DNA of 5,118 nucleotides. Source: Schlesneria sp. GTDB taxonomy: Bacteria; Planctomycetota; Planctomycetia; Planctomycetales; Planctomycetaceae. Of this stretch, positions 1 to 5,118 are shown piece by piece. The stretch covers positions 1 through 5,118 of the forward strand of contig JANXOO010000888.1 of the NCBI GenBank assembly GCA_025353525.1, written 5' to 3'. Position 1 is the first letter of the stretch; every line of letters starts with the position of its first letter. The position numbers and the translations under genes are program-made. The notes below the pieces were generated by a model. It did no database searches, was not told the origin of the DNA, and saw nothing but the letters and a program-made list of their open reading frames with translations.

Positions 1-2
1 TC

Positions 3-62
3 GCTTTTTCTACCGCACGTGATGGACTCTTCGCGTTTGATTTGAGTGAAGCATCAAAATGA
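3..62 (+). CDS. Possible C-terminal tail of a plus-strand gene (partial, 19 codons)
   Basis: The plus-strand frame entering from the left edge reads AFSTARDGLFAFDLSEASK and stops at TGA (60-62). The stretch is protein-like: alternating hydrophobic and polar residues with a DGLFAFDL segment that would fit a beta-strand at the end of a propeller or similar fold. It has no start codon because the gene would begin outside the window. If real, it converges with the minus-strand membrane/spermidine-synthase gene. Nineteen codons are too few to identify a family, and an open frame this short can occur by chance. The opposite strand is also open here but reads less like protein. Confidence 0.3.
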   Translation, partial: AFSTARDGLFAFDLSEASK

Positions 63-232
63 CATTCGACATCAGGATTTAATCGTCGATTATTCGGATG
101 GCCGACCCGTTGGACCTCAATGCGGTTTTTTTGGAACGCCGTTCTCCAGGGCCTCCGAAGACTCCGACCCTGGCTATGGGAATTCATGGTCCGTTGAACC
201 GAAAGACCGCATGCGACGCCTCTCGTTTTCAA

Positions 233-259
233 AGTTCGAAATCCCGACAATTTCGAACT
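233..259. repeat. Perfect 10-bp inverted repeat (stem-loop), candidate bidirectional terminator
   Basis: The arms AGTTCGAAAT (233-242) and ATTTCGAACT (250-259) are perfectly complementary around a 7-base loop, CCCGACA. The element lies 145 bp beyond the stop codon of the minus-strand fused membrane protein, and downstream of the possible plus-strand gene ending at 62. Neither side is followed by a run of T, so it is not a textbook intrinsic terminator. A transcript-end stem that protects the 3' end, or a dimeric-regulator operator, are alternatives. Confidence 0.45.
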
Positions 260-316
260 CCGCCCTACGAGACTTCGACCCGGCCGACGGGCTGACGGTT
301 CGTTTTAAAGGGCGGA
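259..316 (+). repeat. 8-bp inverted repeat with 42-base spacer
   Basis: TCCGCCCT (259-266) pairs perfectly with AGGGCGGA (309-316). The spacer contains a smaller CCCG/CGGG stem around GCCGA. Read on the plus strand the outer stem is followed by TCCCTGTTTTC, a modest T-rich tail, so it could contribute to termination of a plus-strand transcript. The long spacer makes it weaker than the neighbouring 10-bp stem-loop, with which it shares base 259. Confidence 0.25.
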
Positions 317-403
317 TCCCTGTTTTCAGTTTGAAACCCGGCACGGCGGCATGGCATTCACATCGATTCGCGGCCGAAATGTTTGCAATGCGAGCGGCTT
401 GGG

Positions 404-2470
404 CTACCAGAGAACTTCGAACAAATTGCTGCGGTCGTCCGTCCAGACGATTGGACGTCGTGTTGTTATAGAATTGGATTCCAGTCCCACGCTGTCGGCC
501 AGAGCTTCGGGTTGCCGTGCCAATAATGCCCAGATCGATGCGTAGGCCGACTTGTCGGCATCTGCGTTTCCAAAGCGAATGACACGAGCGAGATCCATTT
601 CATCCGCGATCCCGTTGATGACAGGTCGAAGATCGAAATGGAGATTCGAAATGTGGATCGCGAGCACGCCGTCAGGTTTAAGGTGCCTTTGATAAGCGGC
701 GACTGCATCTTTCGTCAGCAGATGAACGGGAATTGCATCCCCCGAAAATGCATCAAGGACGAGAACGTCAAACTTTTGCGGCTCTTCAAATTCCAGTGCG
801 AGTCGCGCGTCACCCGTTACCATCGTCATTTCGGCAGGACAGTCGCTCAGAAACGAAAAGTGTTCTCGCGCCATCGAAATCACATCAGGGTTGATTTCGT
901 ACAGGCGGTACCGATCGCCCTTGTTGGCGTAGGCCGTCAGTGTTCCCACTCCAAGACCCACAATCCCGACGTGTCTCGGCTGCCCAGGACGCAATCCCGA
1001 CATCAACTGGCCGATGCCGGAACCCGTCGAATAGTACGCCGTCGGAACACGACGCTTTTCAGTCGCGATGAATTGAGATCCGTGTTCAATACGCCCATGA
1101 ACCAGTCTCAATACCTGACGGTCGACTTCAGCAAACGGCGGTTGTTCAACCGTTAAAACTCCGTAGAAATTGCGTGCGACGGCGATCGACCCTTCAGCAT
1201 GGCGACCGTATTGGGACAGTGCGGCAACGGCGACGACCATCATCGCAGGAACCAGCAGCGGCTGGGTCCACCCCGGAACTGGCAACCGGACATTGTCTTC
1301 CCTCAAACGCAAGCTCAGGTAAAGCGTGGCAAACCCGATGATTCCGAATTGCAGCTCGTAGTACGAAACGAACAGCAGCGGTGCCAACAATCCCACAAAC
1401 AATCCACCTGCGGCACCACCGGCCGAGATCGTCAAAAAGAATGACGTCAGGTATTTCGGATGTGGTTTCAATCGCACCAGTTCGCCGTGGCAAACCATGC
1501 AGCAGCAGAAAAGTGCCGAGAAGTAGGCGACCACTTGCACTAGCAGTGGTACCATGGATCCCTGGCTTCCGACATAGACAGTCGCCAGTGTGAGCAGTGC
1601 TGCTGCGAGCGTATAAGGTCGTCGTGAATACCAGTTCTCGCTGTCGAAGCAAAGGATAAACGTCAACAGGTAGAGTGCCAGCGGCAGTACCCACAGGAAG
1701 GGGATCACAGCGACATCAAGACAAACCTGGTTCGTCGTCGCCAACAGCAACACGGAAGGAATCATCGCCAGGCCAAACCACAATCCCGTCAGACTCCACG
1801 TCGGACGAATCGCCTCCACAATCACGACGACAGAAGCGGTTTCTGTCTTGAGAACCGCAGCGCGCTGCCACATGACGACAGCGCTTCCTGAACACAACAA
1901 GGCGAATGCCGCGAATAATCCCGACCACAGGATCGACTGGGTTGCCGTCGAAAACGAAGGTTCGACAACAAAGGGATATGAGACGAGCGCCAGTAATGAA
2001 CCAAGATTTGACAGCGAATAAAGTCGATAGGGCGACTGTCCCTCATGCGTTCTGCTGAACCAGCCCTGCACCAGAGGTCCGGTCGACGAGAGGATGAAGT
2101 ATGGCAATCCGACGCTCGATATCGTCAGCAAGATGATCTTCAGTGCGGGCCAGTCGCTGTTGACCGGTTTCCACGAGGGGTCAGGCGTGATGGGCAGCGT
2201 GACAAGCGCCAATACCAGCAACGCGACGTGCAGATACCCCTGATGTCGGGGACTGAGGTACTGCGTCGTCAAATGCGCATAGGCGTATCCGGCGAACAGC
2301 AGGACCTGAAAGACGAGCATACAGGTTGTCCAGACGGCGGGGCTGCCGCCGAACCACGGCAGGATGTATTTGCCGATCAGGGGTTGCACCTGGAAAAGCA
2401 AAAACGCACTCAGGAAGATCGTTGCCGCGTAGGCTACTGCCAAACCTTGACCTGCACCGCGCTGATTCAT
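404..2470 (-). CDS. Fused multi-pass membrane protein / spermidine-synthase-like domain
   Basis: This 688-residue protein joins a polytopic membrane region to a cytosolic SAM-methyltransferase fold of the spermidine synthase superfamily. Residues about 12-420 contain roughly 12-13 hydrophobic segments. Family-like motifs include PFLWVLPLALYLLTF (257-271), the Cys-rich FCCCMVCHGEL (321-331) and ISAGGAAGG (348-356). RNFYGVLTV (433-441) opens the soluble part. There GLGVG (505-509) is the nucleotide-binding glycine loop, E525 in YEINP the likely ribose-binding acid, and GDAR (553-556) and DAFSGDAIP (573-581) follow; HISN (606-609) and WTDDRSN (676-682) are near the end. The canonical aminopropyltransferase D-x-x-D-P motif is replaced by D-A-F-S-G-D, so true spermidine synthesis is doubtful. 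Substrate and transport role are unknown for this fusion family. The ATG start has AGGA seven bases upstream. Its stop is TAG. Confidence 0.9.
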   Translation of the reverse strand: MNQRGAGQGLAVAYAATIFLSAFLLFQVQPLIGKYILPWFGGSPAVWTTCMLVFQVLLFAGYAYAHLTTQYLSPRHQGYLHVALLVLALVTLPITPDPSWKPVNSDWPALKIILLTISSVGLPYFILSSTGPLVQGWFSRTHEGQSPYRLYSLSNLGSLLALVSYPFVVEPSFSTATQSILWSGLFAAFALLCSGSAVVMWQRAAVLKTETASVVVIVEAIRPTWSLTGLWFGLAMIPSVLLLATTNQVCLDVAVIPFLWVLPLALYLLTFILCFDSENWYSRRPYTLAAALLTLATVYVGSQGSMVPLLVQVVAYFSALFCCCMVCHGELVRLKPHPKYLTSFFLTISAGGAAGGLFVGLLAPLLFVSYYELQFGIIGFATLYLSLRLREDNVRLPVPGWTQPLLVPAMMVVAVAALSQYGRHAEGSIAVARNFYGVLTVEQPPFAEVDRQVLRLVHGRIEHGSQFIATEKRRVPTAYYSTGSGIGQLMSGLRPGQPRHVGIVGLGVGTLTAYANKGDRYRLYEINPDVISMAREHFSFLSDCPAEMTMVTGDARLALEFEEPQKFDVLVLDAFSGDAIPVHLLTKDAVAAYQRHLKPDGVLAIHISNLHFDLRPVINGIADEMDLARVIRFGNADADKSAYASIWALLARQPEALADSVGLESNSITTRRPIVWTDDRSNLFEVLW

Positions 2471-2477
2471 GTTGTCG

Positions 2478-2481
2478 TCCT
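2478..2481 (-). promoter_or_regulatory. Ribosome binding site of the fused membrane/spermidine-synthase-like gene
   Basis: On the minus strand AGGA lies seven bases before the ATG at 2470-2468. It is short but correctly spaced, and the hydrophobic first membrane segment begins about ten residues after this methionine, which supports the start. Confidence 0.5.
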
Positions 2482-2502
2482 GTTGCGTCCCGTCCGAATG
2501 TA

Positions 2503-2540
2503 GCGAAGCAACCGGTTATTCCGGCGAAAACAATCTTCGC
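2503..2540 (-). repeat. Nested inverted repeats in the leader of the fused membrane protein gene
   Basis: GCGAAG (2503-2508) pairs with CTTCGC (2535-2540), and inside it CCGG (2512-2515) pairs with CCGG (2521-2524) around TTATT. Together they could form a two-tier hairpin in the minus-strand mRNA, ending 32 bases before the start codon. It resembles no known riboswitch I can name. The arms are short and unpaired stretches separate the two stems, so chance is a real possibility. Confidence 0.22.
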
Positions 2541-2600
2541 AGCCTGAGGGACATTCCAACATAGCTCAACAAATGCCGGAATGCTGCCAAAAGTCAACAT

Positions 2601-2614
2601 CCGCGAAGCCGCGG
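2601..2614 (-). terminator. Candidate terminator stem after the zinc-ribbon gene
   Basis: On the minus strand CCGCG and CGCGG form a perfect GC-only 5-bp stem with the 4-base loop GCTT. It begins 57 bases beyond the TAA stop of the zinc-ribbon gene. The following sequence, ATGTTGACTTTT, carries a short T run seven bases after the stem, which is weaker than a classical intrinsic terminator. Confidence 0.35.
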
Positions 2615-2671
2615 GGATCACTCGATATGTCTGCGAAATGACCAGCCATCGCAGGGACACGCCGTGCGCGT

Positions 2672-3118
2672 TTACCCGCCGGTTTGCTCGTCCGGGCCCA
2701 GAATGTGGACTTTTCCGTGACAGAATCGGCAAGCCACTTTGGAACCGATGTATTTGCTCGCAAACCGCAACGATTCTTCGCAGTGAGGGCATTGCGAGTA
2801 CGAATCGGCTTCCAGAATATCCGGATTGTTCGGATCAAGTCGAAAATCTGCCGAACAGAATTTGCACTGGACGCGTTGTCCCAGGTATTTCCGGTGAATC
2901 TTCAATTCCTGATGGCAGCTCGAACATTCGACGAACAGCCCTGCAATCGTAATCTCAACCAAGCTGTCGACCTCCTGCAGCGGAAAGAACGTGGGAATCT
3001 CGACGCTCTCTTTCTCCAGATCGAGATTGAGAAGCTGGCGACATGTGCGACAGTGAATCATTTTCGGCGGCATGTCCTCGCCGCATTGCGGACACGGGCC
3101 GCCAGGCCAAGCGGGCAT
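2672..3118 (-). CDS. Triple zinc-ribbon protein, function unknown
   Basis: This 148-residue protein contains three paired-cysteine zinc ribbons: C9/C12 with C23/C26, C65/C68 with C85/C88, and C110/C113 with C130/C133. Ribbon 1 has a 10-residue loop. Ribbons 2 and 3 both have 16-residue loops and share a C-x2-C...L...KY-x-G-x2-V-x-C-x-FC pattern, so they look like a duplicated unit. Each should hold one structural zinc ion; known ribbons of this kind bind nucleic acid or protein, and the sequence does not say which applies. A less conserved linker (about 30-62) contains an acidic stretch. No signal peptide or membrane segment is present, so it is probably cytoplasmic. The frame extends two codons upstream to a TTG at 3122-3124, but AAGGGA sits two bases from that TTG and eight from the ATG at 3118, so the ATG is preferred. 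Confidence 0.82.
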   Translation of the reverse strand: MPAWPGGPCPQCGEDMPPKMIHCRTCRQLLNLDLEKESVEIPTFFPLQEVDSLVEITIAGLFVECSSCHQELKIHRKYLGQRVQCKFCSADFRLDPNNPDILEADSYSQCPHCEESLRFASKYIGSKVACRFCHGKVHILGPDEQTGG

Positions 3119-3126
3119 CTTCAATT

Positions 3127-3130
3127 CCCT
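3127..3130 (-). promoter_or_regulatory. Ribosome binding site that decides the zinc-ribbon gene start
   Basis: The minus strand reads AAAGGGAATTGAAGATG here. The AGGG core is eight bases from the ATG at 3118-3116, a normal distance, but only two bases from the upstream in-frame TTG, which is too close. This favours the shorter, 148-residue product. Confidence 0.5.
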
Positions 3131-3247
3131 TTCTGATCGTTACTGCCAGATCTGTTTACGTTGTACTGTATTGTTTCAGAGGGCAACACGCACTCTCGCC
3201 GTTCGCTTCCGATCCCGGAACGAATCCCCGGTCTCATCCGGTATTCT

Positions 3248-3273
3248 CAACCCGGATTCCCAACCTGGATTGC
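3248..3273. repeat. Tandem imperfect 13-bp repeat
   Basis: CAACCCGGATTCC (3248-3260) is followed directly by CAACCTGGATTGC (3261-3273), matching at 11 of 13 positions. It lies between the PQQ-like gene and the zinc-ribbon gene, about 130 bp upstream of the latter's start. Two copies may be a slippage product or a pair of binding sites; nothing identifies a regulator. Confidence 0.35.
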
Positions 3274-3288
3274 GACCCCAACTCGTAT

Positions 3289-3298
3289 TGTGATCACA
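3289..3298. repeat. Perfect 10-bp palindrome TGTGATCACA
   Basis: TGTGATCACA is self-complementary over ten bases, with no spacer. It lies 30 bp beyond the stop of the PQQ-like gene and about 170 bp upstream of the zinc-ribbon start. The halves match the outer halves of CRP-family sites, but the usual six-base spacer is absent, so a CRP-type site is not claimed. Confidence 0.25.
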
Positions 3299-3314
3299 GC
3301 CTCGTCCAAGGAAT

Positions 3315-3327
3315 CGTGAACCTCACG
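3315..3327 (-). terminator. Short stem-loop abutting the stop codon of the PQQ-like gene
   Basis: Directly after the TGA stop the minus strand reads CGTGA-GGT-TCACG, a perfect 5-bp stem with a 3-base loop. It is followed by ATTCCTT rather than a clean T run. The position fits a 3'-end stem, but the stem is short and the call is tentative. Confidence 0.25.
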
Positions 3328-4572
3328 TCATTCTGCCGATTTTGATCGCAATGACGCGAGTCGATGGAACGACCGCAGAAACAAACGCCCGTTGGCCACG
3401 GCGGGCGTCGAATAACTGGGATCGCCGATCGGATTCTCTCCCAACAACCGGAACTCTGGTCCGGTATCGACCACAACAACTTTACCTTTCTCTTCGATAC
3501 AGTACAGCTTTCCGTCGAGGCAAATCGGAGAACCGAAAAACTTTCCTCCGATTCGCTGCTGCCAACGTGTCTTCTGAGTTGCCGGATCAATGCAGATCAA
3601 AATGCCGCCATCGGTCAGCAGGAACAGTGAATCATCGGTGGCTACCGCAGCGGGGACATAAGGAATCTCTTTCTCGCGAACAAACTTCACATGCGTTGCA
3701 TCGACGTCACCCGCGCCCGTCGGATCGACGCCGATCATTCGAACTCCTTTACCACCCTGTCCGCAGATGGCATAAATCAAACCGAATGCATAGGTGGGCG
3801 AAGCGACCGTCCGCGCGGGCAAGGCAGCCGTCGACCAGTTTGTCGCACCCGACCACGGATCGAAACTCGTCACTCCCGATGCACCACTGACGCAAATCAA
3901 CTGCGGCTTCAAGCCGGGCCGCTCCACGATCAGCGGCGTTGCATACGAGGCTTCGCGAGCAAGTCGGGGTGTCGTCCAGACGCGATTTCCATTGCGACGA
4001 TCATAGGCGACGATCCAGCTTGGACCATCCTGGTCGTTGGGGATGATCACCAGATCCTCGAAGACAATCGGCGACGCCGCATGACCATGACGACTGAGGA
4101 ACGGACCGAGTGAATTCTTCCAGACGCGGTTCCCTTCGAAATCGTACGCGGCCAGGTCGTAATTTTGTTCATCGGCAAACGCGACGTAGACTCGTTCGCC
4201 ATCTGTCGCCGGGGAACTCGACGCAAAACTGTTCATTTCGTGTTTCGGATTCACCTGAAACTCTGCCGGTCGTGACCACTTTGTCGTCCCGGTTGTCGCA
4301 TCAAGGCACATCAGAAGGCGGGTCCGCCCGCCGTCCGTCGCGGTTGTTACGAACAGATTGCGATCCCAGATCGCGGGTGACGAATGTCCTTCGCCCGGCA
4401 GGTCGACGGCCCATTCATAGTCGTCCAGCGTCCAGGTCGTGGGAAACCCCTTTTCCCGCGAGACTCCCGAGCCATCACTCCCACGATACCGCGGCCAGTT
4501 TTCGGCATTCGCAAGCGACGTGGTCGAAACGACAATCAACAGCAGATAACCGAAAATACGGGCAGTATGCAT
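3328..4572 (-). CDS. Exported PQQ-like (BamB-type) beta-propeller repeat protein
   Basis: The 414-residue product begins with a Sec signal peptide: a short basic start, hydrophobic residues 6-20 and an ANA site after residue 23. There is no lipobox cysteine, so a soluble periplasmic or secreted protein is expected. The mature start NWPRYRGSDGSG (25-36) is typical of planctomycete PQQ-like propellers. Blade motifs follow at about 89-99 (CLDATTGTTKW), 142-151, 189-199, 236-246, 281-290 and 327-337 (CIDPATQKTRW), with SSP, ATP, ASP and STP turns between them. This suggests about seven or eight blades. It is far shorter than quinoprotein alcohol dehydrogenases (about 600 residues), so PQQ binding or catalysis is not implied; a scaffold or binding role is more likely. 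An open extension to a TTG at 4638 lacks a ribosome binding site and would bury the signal peptide. The chosen ATG itself has only a weak GAG upstream. Confidence 0.88.
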   Translation of the reverse strand: MHTARIFGYLLLIVVSTTSLANAENWPRYRGSDGSGVSREKGFPTTWTLDDYEWAVDLPGEGHSSPAIWDRNLFVTTATDGGRTRLLMCLDATTGTTKWSRPAEFQVNPKHEMNSFASSSPATDGERVYVAFADEQNYDLAAYDFEGNRVWKNSLGPFLSRHGHAASPIVFEDLVIIPNDQDGPSWIVAYDRRNGNRVWTTPRLAREASYATPLIVERPGLKPQLICVSGASGVTSFDPWSGATNWSTAALPARTVASPTYAFGLIYAICGQGGKGVRMIGVDPTGAGDVDATHVKFVREKEIPYVPAAVATDDSLFLLTDGGILICIDPATQKTRWQQRIGGKFFGSPICLDGKLYCIEEKGKVVVVDTGPEFRLLGENPIGDPSYSTPAVANGRLFLRSFHRLASLRSKSAE

Positions 4573-4589
4573 CGCGACTCGAATTCTCT

Positions 4590-4606
4590 GTGGAGGGGAA
4601 GGAATT
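4590..4606 (-). other. Pyrimidine-rich leader tract before the PQQ-like gene
   Basis: On the minus strand, bases 4606-4590 read CAATTCCTTCCCCTCCA, starting 34 and ending 17 bases before the chosen ATG. It contains CCTCC, the core of the 16S anti-Shine-Dalgarno sequence, where a purine-rich binding site would often lie close by. This may simply reflect leaderless or non-Shine-Dalgarno initiation, which is common in planctomycetes. Confidence 0.2.
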
Positions 4607-4711
4607 GAACGAGCGGTCCGGAATCGATTGATTGACAAAGTCCAACGCGATTTTGAAACATCGGGATTCAGAACGCAAATGCAGGATGACGCGATCTGGC
4701 GTCGAGTGCAA

Positions 4712-4730
4712 GAATTGCGACGGGCAATTC
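4712..4730 (-). terminator. Stem-loop just after the stop of the partial PQQ-like gene
   Basis: GAATTGC (4712-4718) and GCAATTC (4724-4730) form a perfect 7-bp stem around a 5-base loop. On the minus strand it starts seven bases after the TAG stop. A flanking G-T wobble could add one pair. Only two T residues follow, so it is a good 3'-end stem but not a classical U-tract terminator. It separates the two PQQ-like genes and argues against full co-transcription. Confidence 0.5.
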
Positions 4731-4737
4731 CGCGACT

Positions 4738-5118
4738 CTATTTTTCTGGCGGAAACGTCAGTTCCAGTTGCCACGTCGAAAAGTCAACAACCAACCTGTG
4801 TTCTTCGACCAACGCATGAAACCGGATCCCCCGACCGGGAGGCGTCATTGACTCTTCACCTTCGAATACCGTCATTCCGGTTCGCTTGTCAAGAATCAAT
4901 ACCGAACCACGCGACGCCTGGCCCATCCGGTTCATGAATTCGCGTTCGTTGTACCTGGATGCAAATACCAGAACCGGAAGATTCACCGGTTGAGACGGGT
5001 CAAAGGCGAGGTCCGATACGGGGATCGTCCACTTCACCTGGCCGGTATTTCTGTCGATCGCGGAAACGTGTCCATCGATCGTGAATGCCTCGATTGACGA
5101 TAGACCGAATTCTCCCGG
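4738..5118 (-). CDS. PQQ-like repeat protein, C-terminal part (cut by window edge)
   Basis: The frame is open from the right edge to a TAG at 4738-4740, giving the last 126 residues of a larger protein; the codon at 5037-5035 is a GTG inside the gene, not its start. Visible residues 20-30 read AIDRNTGQVKW, a classic PQQ-type blade ending. LPVLVFASRYN (47-57), VLILDKRTGMTVFE (73-86) and LVVDFSTWQLELTF (109-122) continue the strand-rich pattern, the second being another D-x-x-T-G blade motif. By analogy with planctomycete proteins of this type the whole protein is probably long and exported, but its N terminus is not visible. It lies 165 bp upstream of the next PQQ-like gene on the same strand; the two may be functionally related. 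Exact function and partners cannot be read from this fragment. Confidence 0.8.
   Translation of the reverse strand, partial: PGEFGLSSIEAFTIDGHVSAIDRNTGQVKWTIPVSDLAFDPSQPVNLPVLVFASRYNEREFMNRMGQASRGSVLILDKRTGMTVFEGEESMTPPGRGIRFHALVEEHRLVVDFSTWQLELTFPPEK

Larger units (their letters stand above)
63..403. other. Intergenic region, probably between convergent genes
   Basis: These 341 bp contain no gene I can support. A plus-strand frame beginning with GTG at 46 stays open to 471, but it has no usable ribosome binding site, overlaps the 3' end of the well-supported minus-strand gene, and shows no domain or hydrophobic pattern. The region holds a run of seven T (126-132) without a convincing stem before it, a perfect 10-bp inverted repeat (233-259), and an 8-bp inverted repeat (259-266 and 309-316). 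This structure suits a convergent, terminator-bearing spacer. Confidence 0.55.

Noticed and set aside
126..132. Intrinsic terminator at the run of seven T
   Set aside because: The bases before it (about 100-125) form no convincing GC-rich stem.
46..471. Plus-strand open frame of 141 codons starting at GTG
   Set aside because: It overlaps the end of the well-supported minus-strand gene, has no ribosome binding site and shows no domain-like pattern.
1194..1694. Minus-strand open frame of 166 codons in another frame
   Set aside because: It lies inside the membrane-domain coding region of the fused gene and has no recognisable features.
2045..2503. Plus-strand open frame of 152 codons
   Set aside because: It is antisense to the N-terminal membrane segments of the fused protein; its Arg/Gln-rich composition is typical of a shadow frame.
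2684..3136. Plus-strand open frame of 150 codons
   Set aside because: It lies opposite the zinc-ribbon gene, whose regular cysteine pairs show that the minus strand is coding.
3142..3176. LexA-like or other operator in the TTGTACTGTATTGT stretch
   Set aside because: The symmetry is poor and it fits none of the LexA consensus types I know.
3289..3298. CRP-family binding site at TGTGATCACA
   Set aside because: The halves match but the six-base spacer of TGTGA-N6-TCACA is missing; it is kept only as a palindrome.
4650..4678. Sigma70-like promoter for the PQQ-like gene (TTGCGT, 17-base spacer, CAAAAT, minus strand)
   Set aside because: It matches only three and four of six consensus positions, which is expected by chance in a spacer of this size.

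Overview
The window looks like a piece of a planctomycete chromosome, probably from the Planctomycetales. This rests on protein style only: BamB-like PQQ-type beta-propeller proteins, a small protein made of tandem C-x2-C zinc ribbons, and a polytopic membrane protein fused to a spermidine-synthase-like domain. Genes are loosely spaced, base composition is moderately GC-rich, and ribosome binding sites are weak. No RNA gene, mobile element or CRISPR array is visible, and no genus can be named.

All four well-supported genes lie on the minus strand, so transcription runs from right to left. From the right edge they are: (1) 5118-4738, the C-terminal 126 residues of a PQQ-like repeat protein cut by the window edge; (2) 4572-3328, a complete 414-residue exported PQQ-like beta-propeller protein with a clear Sec signal peptide; (3) 3118-2672, a 148-residue protein with three zinc ribbons; (4) 2470-404, a 688-residue fused multi-pass membrane/spermidine-synthase-like protein. 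At the left edge, bases 3-62 may hold the last 19 codons of a plus-strand gene. If so, the 341 bp from 63 to 403 separate two convergent genes.

The gaps between the minus-strand genes are 165, 209 and 201 bp, and several contain short stem-loops, so this is more likely a set of separately transcribed same-strand genes than a tight operon. The two neighbouring PQQ-like proteins may be functionally related. Nothing in the sequence ties the zinc-ribbon or spermidine-synthase-like protein to them.

For genes 2 and 3 the longest open frames begin at TTG codons. The signal peptide (gene 2) and the ribosome-binding-site spacing (gene 3) favour internal ATG starts, and those are used here. I see no strong evidence for a new biological system. 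The points most worth a second look are the altered catalytic motif of the fused spermidine-synthase-like protein, the three-ribbon zinc protein, and perfect inverted repeats in the intergenic DNA.
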